From assembly GCF_038502225.1 (NCBI RefSeq), contig NC_091340.1, positions 31,274,548 to 31,338,547 of the forward strand: 64,000 bases of DNA. Reading direction: 5' to 3'. The position numbers were made by a program, and so were the translations under genes. The notes beneath the pieces are model-generated. The model ran no database searches. It saw only the letters and a program-made list of their open reading frames with translations, and was not told the origin of the DNA. The stretch comes from Cherax quadricarinatus (taxonomy: Eukaryota > Arthropoda > Malacostraca > Decapoda > Parastacidae). This document shows positions 43,739 to 55,779 of this stretch, piece by piece; the stretch's first letter is position 1, and every line of letters begins with the position of its first letter.

Positions 43739-46557
43739 TTGGAAAGGAAACTGAAGGTATGGTACACAAACGCTGATGGAATAACAAATAAGTGGTAGGA
43801 GTGGCACGAAAGAGTCAAAGAGGCTTCACTGGAAATCATAGCTCTCACAGTAACCAAGCTTACAGGTATGATAACAGATGCCATCTTTCCAATGGGATAC
43901 CAGATCCTGAGGAAAGACAGAGGGAACAGGAGGGGTGGAGGAGTGGCACTGCTGATCAAAAAATCGATGGAATTTTGATGAGCTGGAGAGAGGAGACAGC
44001 TGAGAAGAAAGTGATTACATAACGGGAACATTTCACTCTGGAGGTCCCAAGGTGGTAATTGCAGTGATGTATAACCCACCACAGAACAGCAGGAGGCCAA
44101 GGCAAGAGTATGACGCGTGCAATAGAGCGATGGTTGACACACTGGCTGCAGTGGCCAGAAGAGCTCATGCATGCAGGGCAAAGCTCCTGATCATGGGTGA
44201 CTTTAACCACAAGGAGATCGACTGGGAGAACTTGGAGCCACATGGGGGCCAAGATACATGGAGGGCTAAGATGATGGAGGTGGTACTGGAAAACTTCATG
44301 TACCAACATGTAAGGGACACTACAAGAGAGAGAGGAGAGGATGAACCAGCGAGACTGGACTTAGTATTTACCTTGAGTAGTGCAGATATTGAGGACATCA
44401 CATATGAAAGACCCCTTGTGGCCAGCGATCATGTGGTTTTAAGCTTCGAATACACAGTAGAGCTACAAGTGGAGGGAGAAGCAGGAAGGTCAGGACGAAT
44501 GAAGCCAAACTACAAGACAGGGGACTACACGGGAATGAGGAACTTCCTGAACGGGGTTCAGTGGGACAGAGAACTGGCAGAGAAGCCAGTTAATGAGATG
44601 ATGGAATATGTAGGAACAATATGCAAGGAGGCTGAGGAGAGGTTTGTACCCAAGGGTAACAGGAATAATAAAAAAGCCAGGATGAGCCCATGGTTCACCC
44701 AAAAGTGCAGAGAGGCAAAAACCAAGTGTGCTAGGGAATGGAAGAAATATAAAAGGCAAAGGACCCAGGAGAATAAGGAAAGCAGTCGTAGAGCCAGAAA
44801 CAAATATGCACAGATAAGAAGAGAGGCCCAACGACAATATGAAAACGACAAAGCAGCGAAAGCCAAATCTGATCCGAAACTGTTATACAGCCACATCAGG
44901 AGGAAAACAACAGTCAAGGACCAGGTAATCAGGCTAAGGAAGGAAGGAGGAGAGACAACAAGAAATGACCATGAAGTATGTGAGGAACTCAACAAGAGAT
45001 TCAAAGAAGTGTTCACAGAGGAGACAGAAGGTGGTGTGGGGTACACCACCAAGTACTGGACACAGTACACACAACCGAGGAAGAAGTGAAGAGGCTTCTC
45101 AGTGAGCTAGATACCTCAAAGACAATGGGGCCAGATAACATCTCCCCATGGGTCCTGAGAGAGGGAGCAGAGGTGCTATGTGTACCCCGAACAACAATAT
45201 TCAATACATCTATCGAAACAGGGAGATTGCCTGAGGCATGGAAGACAGCAAATGTAGTCCCAATCTTTAAAAAAGGAGACAGACATGAAGCACTAAACTA
45301 CAGACCAGTGTCACTGACATGTATAGTATGCAAAGTCATGGAGAAGATTATCCGGAGAAGAGTGGTGGAACACCACATAGTTTCAGGAATGGGAAATCCT
45401 GTGTCACAAACTTACTGGAGCTCTATGACATGGTGACAGCAGTAAGACAAGAGAGAGAGGGGTGGGTAGATTGCATTTTCTTGGACTGCAAGAAGGCGTT
45501 TGACACAGTTCCACACAAAAGATTAGTGCAAAAACTGGAGGACCAAGCAGGGATAACAGGGAAGGCACTACAATGGATCAGGGTATCCTTGTCAGGAAGA
45601 CAGCAGCGAGTCATGGTACGTGGCGAGGTGTCAGCGTGGGCACCTGTGACCAGCGGGGTCCCACAGAGGCCAGTCCTAGGGCCAGTGTTGTTTCTGGTAT
45701 TTGTGAACGACATGACGGAAGGAATAGACTCCGAGGTGTTCCTGTTTGCAGATGACGTGAAGTTGATGAGAGGAATTCATTCGATCGAAGACCAGGCAGA
45801 ACTACAAAGGGATATGGACAGGCTGCAGACCTGGTCCAGCAATTGGCTCCTGGAGTTCAATCCCACCAAGTGCAAAGTCATGAAGATTGGGGAAGGGCAA
45901 AGAAGACCGCAGACGGAGTGCAGTCTAGGGGGCCAGAGATTACAAACCTCACTCAAGGAAAAAGATCTTGGGGTAAGTATAATGCCAGGCACATCTTCTG
46001 AAGCGCACAACAACCAAATAACTGCTGCAGCATATGGGCGCCTAGCAAACCTCAGAACAGCATTCCGACATCTTAATAAGGAATCATTCAGGACCCTGTA
46101 CACCGTGTACGTTAGGCCCATATTGGAGTATGCGGCACCAGTTTGGAACCCACACCTAGCCAAGCACGTAAAGAAACTAGAGAAAGTGCAAAGGTTTGCA
46201 ACAAGACTAGTCCCAGAGCTAAGAGGTATGTCCTACGAGGAGAGGCTAAGGGAAATCAACCTGACGACACTGGATGACAGGAGAGATAGGGGGAACATGA
46301 TAACGACATACAAAATACTGAGAGGAATTGACAAGGTGGACAAAGACAGGATGTTCCAGAGAAGGGACACAGCAACAAGGGGACACAGTTGGAAGTTGAA
46401 GACACAGATGAATCACAGGGATGTTAGGAAGTACTTCTTCAGCCACAGAGTAGTCAGGAAGTGGAATAGTTTGGGAAGCGATGTAGTAGAGGCAGGATCC
46501 ATACATAGCTTTAAGCAGAGGTATGATAAAGCTCACGGTTTAGGGAGAGTGATCTAG
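43739..46557 (+). pseudogene. LINE beta-C ORF2, several breaks
   Basis: Starts LERKLKVWYTNADGITNK, then TAG (43797-43799) where beta-A has His. Frameshifts near 43970-44050 break the endonuclease. The part from 44052 has GDFNHKEIDW and VASDHVV (Gly changed to Val before Ala-Ser-Asp). A frameshift near 45040-45085 and a deletion near 45372 remove the HLERN...QHGFTEG segment. The reverse transcriptase then reads LDCKKAFDTVPH, SGVPQRPVLGPVLF (QGS changed to QRP) and FADD. It ends with a natural stop. Confidence 0.83.
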
Positions 46558-46664
46558 TAGCAACCAGTGAAGAGGCGGGGCCAGGAGCTATGACTCGACC
46601 CCTGCAACCACATATAGGTGAGTACATATAGGTGAGTACACACACACACACTCACACACACACA

Positions 46665-47945
46665 CGGAACAAGATTATAAACGACAACCAGCATGGATTC
46701 ACGGAAGGCAAATCCTGTGTCACAAACCTTCTGGAGTTTTATGATAAAGTAACAGAAGTAAGACACGAAAGAGAGGGGTGGGTTGATTGCATCTTCTTGG
46801 ACTGCAAGAAGGCCTTTGACACAGTTCCTCACAAGAGATTAGTGCAGAAGCTAGAGGATCAGACGCGTATAACAGGAAGGGCACTACAATGAATCAGAGA
46901 ATACCTGACAGGGAGGTAATAACGAGTCATGGTACGTGATGAGGTATCACAGAGGGCGCCTGTGACGAGCGGGGTCCCACAGGGGTCAGTCCTACGACCA
47001 ATGCTATTTCTGGTATATGTGAATGACATGATGGAAGGGATAGGCTCTGAAGTGTCCCTGTTTGCAGATAATGTGAACTTAATGAGGGGAATTAAATCAG
47101 ATGAGGATCAGGCAGGACTACAAAGAGACCTGGACAGACTGGACACCTGGTCCAGCAAGTGGCTTCTCGAATTCAACCCTGCCAAATGCAAAATCATGAA
47201 GATTGGGGAAGACCAAAGAAGACCACCAACAGAGTATAGGCTAGGTGAACAAAGACTGCAAACCTCACTTAAGGAGAAACATCTTGGGGTGAACATAACA
47301 CCGAGCACGTCTCCGGAAGCACACATCAACCAAATAACTGCTACAGCATATGGGCGCCTGGCAAACCTGAGAATAGCGTTCCGATAGCTTAGTAAGGAAT
47401 CGTTCAAGACACTGTACACTGTGTACGTCAGGCCCATACTGGAGTATGCAGCACCAGTATGGAATCCACACCGGGTCAAGCACGTCAAGAAATTAGAGAA
47501 AGTGCAAAGGTTTGCAAGAAAGTTACTTCCGGAGCTCAGAGGAATGTCCTGCGAAGAATGGTTGAGGGAAATCAGCCTGACGGCAATGGAGGACAGTAGG
47601 GTCAGGGGAGACATGATTACGACATACAAAACACTACGTGGAATAGATAAGGTGGACAGAGATAGGATGTTCCAGAGACGGGACACAGAAACGAGAGGTC
47701 ACAATTGGAAGCTGAAGACTCTGATGAGTGAAAGGGATGTTAGGAAATATTTCTCAAGTCATAGAGTCGTCAGGAAGTGGAATAGTCTAGCAAGTGATGC
47801 AGTGGAGACAGGAACCATACATAGCTTTAAGACTAGGTATGACAAAGTTCAGGGAGCAGAGAGAAGACCTAGTAGCGATCAGTGAAGAGGTGGGACCAGG
47901 AGCTGAGTCTCGACCCCTGTAACCACAATTAGGTGAGTACAATTA
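46665..47945 (+). mobile_element. LINE beta copy D, 5'-truncated
   Basis: Begins GGAACAAGATTATAAACGAC directly after the (AC)n tail of beta-C. The protein frame starts at QHGFTEGKSC and has TGA (46890-46892), two TAA (46917-46922) and a TAG near 47385. The catalytic FADD is FADN (47061-47072), which removes a metal-binding Asp. The 3' end AATTAGGTGAGTACAATTAA is immediately followed by copy E. Confidence 0.87.
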
Positions 47946-47947
47946 AG

Positions 47948-48109
47948 CGAGTACAATCTGGAGAGTGATGTAGTGGAGGCAGGATCCACACATAGCTTTA
48001 AGAAGAGGTATGATAAAGCTCATGAAGCATGAAGAGTGACCTAGTAGCGGCCAGCGAAGAGCCGGACCTGGAGCTATGACTCGACCCCTGCAACCACAAT
48101 TAGGTGAGA

Positions 48110-48113
<4 letters not shown>
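47948..48113 (+). mobile_element. LINE beta copy E, tail-only
   Basis: About 165 bp: the last codons of ORF2 (GTGATGTAGTGGAGGCAGGA and GATAAAGCTCATGAAGC) and the 3' untranslated part to AATTAGGTGAG, then (AC)n. It sits in the tail of copy D, as D sits in the tail of C. Confidence 0.85.
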
Positions 48114-48197
<84 letters not shown>

Positions 48198-48210
48198 ACG
48201 CACATACACA
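48114..48210. repeat. (AC)n microsatellite on the beta-E tail
   Basis: About 40 AC units. A short unique segment (48211-48248) and then (GT)n at 48249-48288 follow. Confidence 0.97.
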
Positions 48211-48248
48211 CATACACAGCGGATCTCTGACGTGTTGAGATGAAGGTG

Positions 48249-48249
48249 C

Positions 48250-48290
<41 letters not shown>

Positions 48291-48890
48291 CACCTAATTG
48301 TGGTTACAGGTGTCGATTCATAGGTTCACTCACTCCCTGTTTCATGAGCTTTATTTTTCCTCTTCTTGAAGCTATGTATGGTTTCTGCCTCCACTACATC
48401 ACTCTCCAGATTGTTCCTCTTCCTGACAACTCTATGACTGAAGAAAAACTTAACATCACTGTGACTCATTTGAGTTTTCAACTACCAGTTGTGATCCCTT
48501 ATTGCTGTTTCACATCTCTGAAACATTCTGTCCCTATTCACCCTCTCAATTCCTCTCAGTATTTTATGTGTTGCTATCATGTTCCCTCTATCCCTCCTGT
48601 CTTCCAGCGTTGTCAGGTTGAGTTCCCTTAACCTCTCCTCGTAGGATAAACCCCTTAATTCCGGGATTAGCCCTGTTGCTAACCTTTGTACTTTATTTCT
48701 TGACGTGTTTGACTAGGTGTGGGTTCCACACTGGTGCTGCATACTCCAATATGGGCCTGACGTACACGGTGTAGTGTCCTGAATGAATCCTTGATTAGAT
48801 GACGAAACGCTATTCTCAGGTTTGGCAGGCGCCCATATGCTGCAGCAGTTATTTGGTTAATTTGCGCCTCAGGCGCTGGGATAACTTGAT
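48249..48890 (-). mobile_element. LINE beta copy F, 5'-truncated, minus strand
   Basis: In reverse complement this is the last ~600 bp of beta: EAQINQITAAAYGRLPNLRI, the RT C terminus with frameshifts, the 3' untranslated CCACAATTAGGTGAGTAC and an (AC)n tail, seen on the plus strand as (GT)n at 48249-48288. It lies tail to tail with copy E. Confidence 0.85.
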
Positions 48891-48989
48891 TAACGACTTG
48901 AATCAATGATATAAGAATTACGAGCCCAATGGCACACAAAAATTCATTAATTATCTGGTTGCCACTACTGAGACTGTCCTCACAGATCA

Positions 48990-50368
48990 AGTGGGCAGGA
49001 AAAAAAAAACTTAAATCTTCCTCTATATGATAATAAAAACCAATGTAGGTACTATAATGATCCACAGCTACGCACTCTAACACATGCAGCAGCTAGGAGG
49101 ACTGGTAAAGTATACCGTGAATGAAGAACCCCAGACCTGCTCAGAACGTTCTGAGCTGCACTAACAAATGCAAAGGAATGACAGCAAGAACTTAGACAAC
49201 AGGAATGGGAGTAATTTGTTAGTGGGTTAAATAGGTCTACCCCTTTAAGTTTGGCTTGGAAAGGTATAAATAAAATAACCAGGAAAAAGACTGGTAATGT
49301 TGCTCATCTCTTTCCTCTGGAAAAATCAAATGACCTCATAAATGACTGGCCTAAAACATCCAGACATGAACATCTTCCATCTCATATTAGAAAAAACTTA
49401 GAGAGTGCTTCTGAAGAAATGTTTAAATTGAGTAATTTTTTGAACCAAAATATTGATGAGAGTGATTGCCTCTTCACCGAGTATAAATTAGATAATGCAT
49501 TAACTAAAGGTCGATCAACTGCTCCTGGAGAGGATGGTATAAACTATGATATTCTCAGAACTTTTGAGGTACGTGCCTGATACCCTTTATTGGCACTGAT
49601 TAATACTAGTTACATTGAGGGAGTTCTTCCTACTTCCTGGACCAATAGTCTCATTGTGCTTATCTCTAAGCCCCAACAGCCTGATACATTTATACCGATC
49701 TCTTAACAAGTTGTACTACAGAATCAGACACCAACTTACTCCTCATCTCTATGGGTTCATGACTGGTAAAAGTGTGCAGAACTGTATTTCCACCTTTCTC
49801 ACTGCACACACCTCTACTAGTTTTACCACATTACTTGATCTAAAATCTGCATTTGATATTGCGAACAGAACCGTTATACTACATGAACTAGCCAAAATGA
49901 ATATTGGTGGTAGCTTACCCTGCTGAATAATGGGATACCTGTCAAATAGAGTATCCATGTCCTCAATCAAGGCTTTAGAAGCGTGTCTAAAGAAATGTCC
50001 CTAGGTACACCGCAGGGAGGAATTCTCAGTCCCATGCTATTTAATGTTCTGATTAATGCTCTCCTAAATGCTCTGTCTCACCTAAACATATAGCTATAAG
50101 CTATGCTGATGACATTATAATCTATACAACAGGGCATAAGAAGATAAGTACCATTATTATTGAAGTTTAAGCAATTTGTAATCGATTAGGCCTCATAATA
50201 TCTTCCTCTTAAACAAAGATATTAACAAGCAAACAACTTTCCCCACCCTTCTATTTACAGGGTGAAAACATTACCTACGTTACAACTTACAGATACCTTG
50301 GTGTAGATGTAACCTTTAATAAGTTCACCATACCACAGCTAAATAAGAAATGCAAAGATAGGCTAAAT
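48990..50368 (+). mobile_element. LINE zeta, decayed, cut off by the satellite
   Basis: A plus-strand non-LTR reverse transcriptase, different from the other families. It has no 3' end: its reading frame passes straight into the first 33-bp satellite monomer at 50369. The clade is uncertain, possibly the I/Nimb group from its GEDGINYDIL and GTPQGGILSPMLFN style. Confidence 0.75.
49060..50368 (+). pseudogene. LINE zeta reverse transcriptase remnant
   Basis: Readable pieces in order: PLSLAWKGINKITRKKTGNV (about 49239-49298), GRSTAPGEDGINYDILRTF, YIEGVLPTSWTNSLIVLISK, HLYGFMTGKSVQNCISTFL, LLDLKSAFDIANRTVILHEL, GTPQGGILSPMLFNVLINAL, the catalytic YADD (50102-50113), and YRYLGVDVTFNKFTIPQLNK followed by KCKDRLN. 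Several stops and frameshifts occur (for example after RTFEVRA and after GGSLPC). The endonuclease is largely unreadable and the part after CKDRLN is replaced by satellite. Confidence 0.8.
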
Positions 50369-52363
50369 GGTGGTACTGTTGCTGGCTGGAACCCCAACTA
50401 TGGTGCTAATGTTGCTGGCTGCAACCCCAATTATGGGTGGTAATGTAGCTGGCTACAACCCCACCTATGGGTGGTAATGTAGCTGGCTACAACCCCAACC
50501 ATGGGTGGTAATGTAGCTGGCTACAACCCCAACTATGGTGGTAATGTTGTTGGCTGCAACCCCAACTATGGTGGAAATTTTGCTGGTTGCAACCCCAACT
50601 ATGGGTGGTAATGTAGCTGGCTACAACCCCAACTATGGTGGTAATGTTGCTGGCTGCAACCACAACTATGGGTGGTAATGTAGCTGGCTACAACCCCAAC
50701 TATGGTGCTAATGTTGCTGGCTACAACCCCAACTATGTTGCTAATGTTGCTGGCTGCAACCCCAACTATGGTGGTTATGTTGCAGGCTGCAACCCCAACT
50801 ATGTTGCTAATGTTGCTGGCTGCAACCCCAACTATGTTGCTAATGTTGCTGGCTGCAACCCCAACTATGGGTGGTAATGTTGCTGGCTACAACTCCAACT
50901 ATGGTGGTAATGTTGCTGGCTACAACCCCAACTATGGTGGTAATGTTGCTGGCTGCAACCCCAACTATGTTGCTAATGTTGCTGGCTGCAACCCCAACTA
51001 TGGGTGGTAATGTTGCTGGCTACAACCCCAACTAAGGTGCTAATGTTGCTGGCTGCAACCCCAACTATGGGTGGTAATGTTGCTGGCTACAACCCCAACT
51101 ATGTTGCTAATGTTGCTGGCTACAACCCCAACTATGGGTGGTAATGTTGCTGGCTGCAACCCCAACTATGTTGCTAATGTTGCTGGCTACAAAACCAACT
51201 ATGTTGCTAATGTTGCTGGCTGCAACCCCAACTATGGTGCTAATGTTGCTGGCTGCAACCCCAACTATGTTGCTAATGTTGCTGGCTGCAACCCTAACTA
51301 TGTTGCTAATGTTGCTGGCTGCAACCCCAACTATGGTGGTAATGTTGCTGGCTACAACCCCAACAATGGTGCTAATGTTGCTGGCTACAACCCCAACTAT
51401 GGTGCTAATTTTGCTGGCTTCAACTTCAACTATGTTGCTAATGTTGCTGGCTGCAACCCCAACTATGTTGCTAATGTTGCTGGCTGCAACCCCAACTATT
51501 GTGGTAATGTTGCTGGCTACAACCCCAACTATGGTATTAATGTTGTCGGTTACAACCCCAACTATAGTGCTAATGTTGCTGGCTACAACACCAACTATGG
51601 TGCTAATGTAGCTGGCTACAACCCCAACTAAGGGTGGTAATGTTGCTGGCTGCAACCCCAACTATGGAGCTAATGTTGCTGGCTACAACCCCAACTATGG
51701 TGCTAATGTAGCTGGCTACAACCCCAACTATGGTGCTAATGTTGCTGGCTACAACCCCAACTATGGGTGGTAATGTTGCTGGCTACAACTCCAACTATGG
51801 TGCTAATGTTGCTGGCTGCAACCCCAACTATGGTGCTAATGTTGCTGGCTGCAACCCAAACTATGTTGCTAATGTTGCTGGCTACAACCCTAACTATGTT
51901 GCTAATGTTGCTGGCTGCAACCCAAACTATGTTGCTAATATTGCTGGCTACAACCCTAACTATGTTGCTAATGCTGCTGGCTGCAACCCCAACCATGGTG
52001 CTAATGTTGCTGGCTGCAACCCAAACTATGCTGCTAATGTTGCTGGCTACAACCCCAACTATGGTGGTAATGTTGCTGGCTGCAACCCCAACTATGGTGC
52101 TAATGTTGCTGGATACAACCCCAACTAAGGTGCTAATGTTGCTGGCTACAACCTCAACTATGGTGGTAATGTTGCTGGCTACAACCCCAACTATGTTGCT
52201 AATGTTGCTGGCTACAACCCCAACTATGGTGGTAATGTTGCTGGCTGCAACCCCAACTATGTTGCTAATGTTGCTGGCTACAACCCCAACTATGGTGCTA
52301 ATGTTGCTGGCTGCAACCCCAACTATGGTGGTAATGTTGCTGGCTGCAACCCCAACTATGTTG

Positions 52364-54570
52364 CTAATGTTGCTGGCTACAACCCCAAATATGGGTGGTA
52401 ATGTTGCTGGCCACAACCCCAACTAAGGTGCTAATGTTGCTGGCTGCAACCCCAACTATGTTGCTAATGTTGCTGGCTACAACCCCAACTATGGTTCTAA
52501 TGTTGCTGGCTACAACCCCAACTATGGTGCTAATGTTGCTGACTGCAACCCCAACTATGGTGCTAATGTTGCTGGCTGCAACCCCAACTATGGTTCTAAT
52601 GTTACTGGCTACAACCAAAACTATGGTGCTAATGTTGCTGGCTGCAATCCCAACTATGGTGCTAATGTTGCTGGCTGCAACCCCAACTCTGTTGCTAATG
52701 TTGCTGGCTACAATCCCAACTATGGTTCTAATGTTGCTGGCTACAACCCCAACTATGTTGCTAATGTTGCTGGCTACAACCCCAACTATGGTGGTAATGT
52801 TGCTGGCTGCAACCCCAACTATGGTGCTAATGTTGCTGGCTGCAACCCCAACTATGTTGCTAATGTTGCTGGCTGCAACCCTAACTATGTTGCTAATGTT
52901 GCTGGCTGCAACCCCAACTATGGTGGTAATGTTGCTGGCTACAACCCCAACAATGGTGCTAATGTTGCTGGCTACAACCCCAACTATGGTGCTAATTTTG
53001 CTGGCTTCAACTTCAACTATGTTGCTAATGTTGCTGGCTGCAACCCCAACTATGTTGCTAATGTTGCTGGCTGCAACCCCAACTATTGTGGTAATGTTGC
53101 TGGCTACAACCCCAACTATGGTATTAATGTTGTCGGTTACAACCCCAACTACAGTGCTAATGTTGCTGGCTACAACACCAACTATGGTGCTAATGTAGCT
53201 GGCTACAACCCCAACTAAGGGTGGTAATGTTGCTGGCTGCAACCCCAACTATGGTGCTAATGTTGCTGGCTTCAACCCCAACTATGGTGCTAATGCTGCT
53301 GGCTGCAACCCCAACCATGGTGCTAATGTTGCTGGCTGCAACCCAAACTATGTTGCTAATGTTGCTGGCTACAACCCCAACTATGGTGGTAATGTTGCTG
53401 GCTGCAACCCCAACTATGGTGCTAATGTTGCTGGATACAACCCCAACTAAGGTGCTAATGTTGCTGGCTACAACCTCAACTATGGTGGTAATGTTGCTGG
53501 CTACAACCCCAACTATGTTGCTAATGTTGCTGGCTACAACCCCAACTATGGTGGTAATGTTGCTGGCTGCAACCCCAACTATGTTGCTAATGTTGCTGGC
53601 TACAACCCCAACTATGGTGCTAATGTTGCTGGCTGCAACCCCAACTATGGTGGTAATGTTGCTGGCTGCAACCCCAACTATGTTGCTAATGTTGCTGGCT
53701 ACAACCCCAAATATGGGTGGTAATGTTGCTGGCCACAACCCCAACTAAGGTGCTAATGTTGCTGGCTGCAACCCCAACTATGTTGCTAATGTTGCTGGCT
53801 ACAACCCCAACTATGGTTCTAATGTTGCTGGCTACAACCCCAACTATGGTGCTAATGTTGCTGACTGCAACCCCAACTATGGTGCTAATGTTGCTGGCTA
53901 CAACCCCAACTATGGTTCTAATGTTACTGGCTACAACCAAAACTATGGTGCTAATGTTGCTGGCTGCAATCCCAACTATGGTGCTAATGTTGCTGGCTGC
54001 AACCCCAACTCTGTTGCTAATGTTGCTGGCTGCAATCCCAACTATGGTTCTAATGTTGCTGGCTACAACCCCAACTATGTTGCTAATGTTGCTGGCTACA
54101 ACCCCAACTATGGTGGTAATGTTGCTGGCTGCAACCCCAACTATGGTGCTAATGTTGCTGGCTGCAACCCCAACTATGTTGCTAATGTTGCTGGCTGCAA
54201 CCCTAACTATGTTGCTAATGTTGCTGGCTGCAACCCCAACTATGGTGGTAATGTTGCTGGCTACAACCCCAACAATGGTGCTAATGTTGCTGGCTACAAC
54301 CCCAACTATGGTGCTAATTTTGCTGGCTTCAACTTCAACTATGTTGCTAATGTTGCTGGCTGCAACCCCAACTATGTTGCTAATGTTGCTGGCTGCAACC
54401 CCAACTATTGTGGTAATGTTGCTGGCTACAACCCCAACTATGGTATTAATGTTGTCGGTTACAACCCCAACTATAGTGCTAATGTTGCTGGCTACAACAC
54501 CAACTATGGTGCTAATGTAGCTGGCTACAACCCCAACTAAGGGTGGTAATGTTGCTGGCTGCAACCCCAA
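52364..54570. repeat. Higher-order repeat pair, 1322-bp offset
   Basis: 52364-53248 and 53686-54570 carry the same order of variant monomers, 1322 bp apart, which equals 40 monomers plus two 1-base shifts. Another ~400-bp marker block (monomer order including VANIAGYNPNY, VANAAGCNPNH) recurs at about 51730, 54639, 58178 and 61085, spaced 2909, 3539 and 2907 bp. Confidence 0.85.
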
Positions 54571-55779
54571 CTATGGTGCTAATGTTGCTGGCTACAACCC
54601 CAACTATGGTGCTAATGTAGCTGGCTACAACCCCAACTATGGTGCTAATGTTGCTGGCTACAACCCCAACTATGGGTGGTAATGTTGCTGGCTACAACTC
54701 CAACTATGGTGCTAATGTTGCTGGCTGCAACCCCAACTATGGTGCTAATGTTGCTGGCTGCAACCCAAACTATGTTGCTAATGTTGCTAGCTACAACCCT
54801 AACTATGTTGCTAATGTTGCTGGCTGCAACCCAAACTATGTTGCTAATATTGCTGGCTACAACCCTAACTATGTTGCTAATGCTGCTGGCTGCAACCCCA
54901 ACCATGGTGCTAATGTTGCTGGCTGCAACCCAAACTATGTTGCTAATGTTGCTGGCTACAACCCCAACTATGGTGGTAATGTTGCTGGCTGCAACCCCAA
55001 CTATGGTGCTAATGTTGCTGGATACAACCCCAACTAAGGTGCTAATGTTGCTGGCTACAACCTCAACTATGGTGGTAATGTTGCTGGCTACAACCCCAAC
55101 TATGTTGCTAATGTTGCTGGCTACAACCCCAACTATGGTGGTAATGTTGCTGGCTGCAACCCCAACTATGTTGCTAATGTTGCTGGCTACAACCCCAACT
55201 ATGGTGCTAATGTTGCTGGCTGCAACCCCAACTATGGTGCTAATGTTGCTGGCTGCAACCCCAACTATGTTGCTAATGTTGCTGGCTACAACCCCAAATA
55301 TGGGTGGTAATGTTGCTGGCCACAACCCCAACTAAGGTGCTAATGTTGTTGGCTGCAACCCCAACTATGTTACTAATGTTGCTGGCTACAACCCCAACTA
55401 TGGGTCTAATGTTGCTGGCTACAACCCCAACTATGGTGCTAATGTTGCTGACTGCAACCCCAACTATGGTGCTAATGTTGCTGGCTACAACCCCAACTAT
55501 GGTTCTAATGTTACTGGCTACAACCAAAACTATGGTGCTAATGTTGCTGGCTGCAATCCCAACTATGGTGCTAATGTTGCTGGCTGCAACCCCAACTCTG
55601 TTGCTAATGTTGCTGGCTACAATCCCAACTATAGTGTTAATGTTGCTGGCTACAACCCCAACTATGTTGCTAATGATGCTGGCTACAACCCCAACTATGT
55701 TGCTAATGATGCTGGCTACAACCCCAACTATAGTGCTAATGTTGCTGGCTGCAACCCCAACTATGGTGCTAATGTTGCT

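Larger units (their letters stand above)
42637..46635 (+). mobile_element. LINE beta copy C, full length but decayed
   Basis: Starts within a few bases of the short (AC)n that ends the preceding beta copy: ACACAC, then GAAAAAAAAAAGA, then the ORF1 ATG at 42649. It ends CATATAGGTGAGTA twice and then (AC)n. It is the most diverged of the long copies. Confidence 0.87.
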
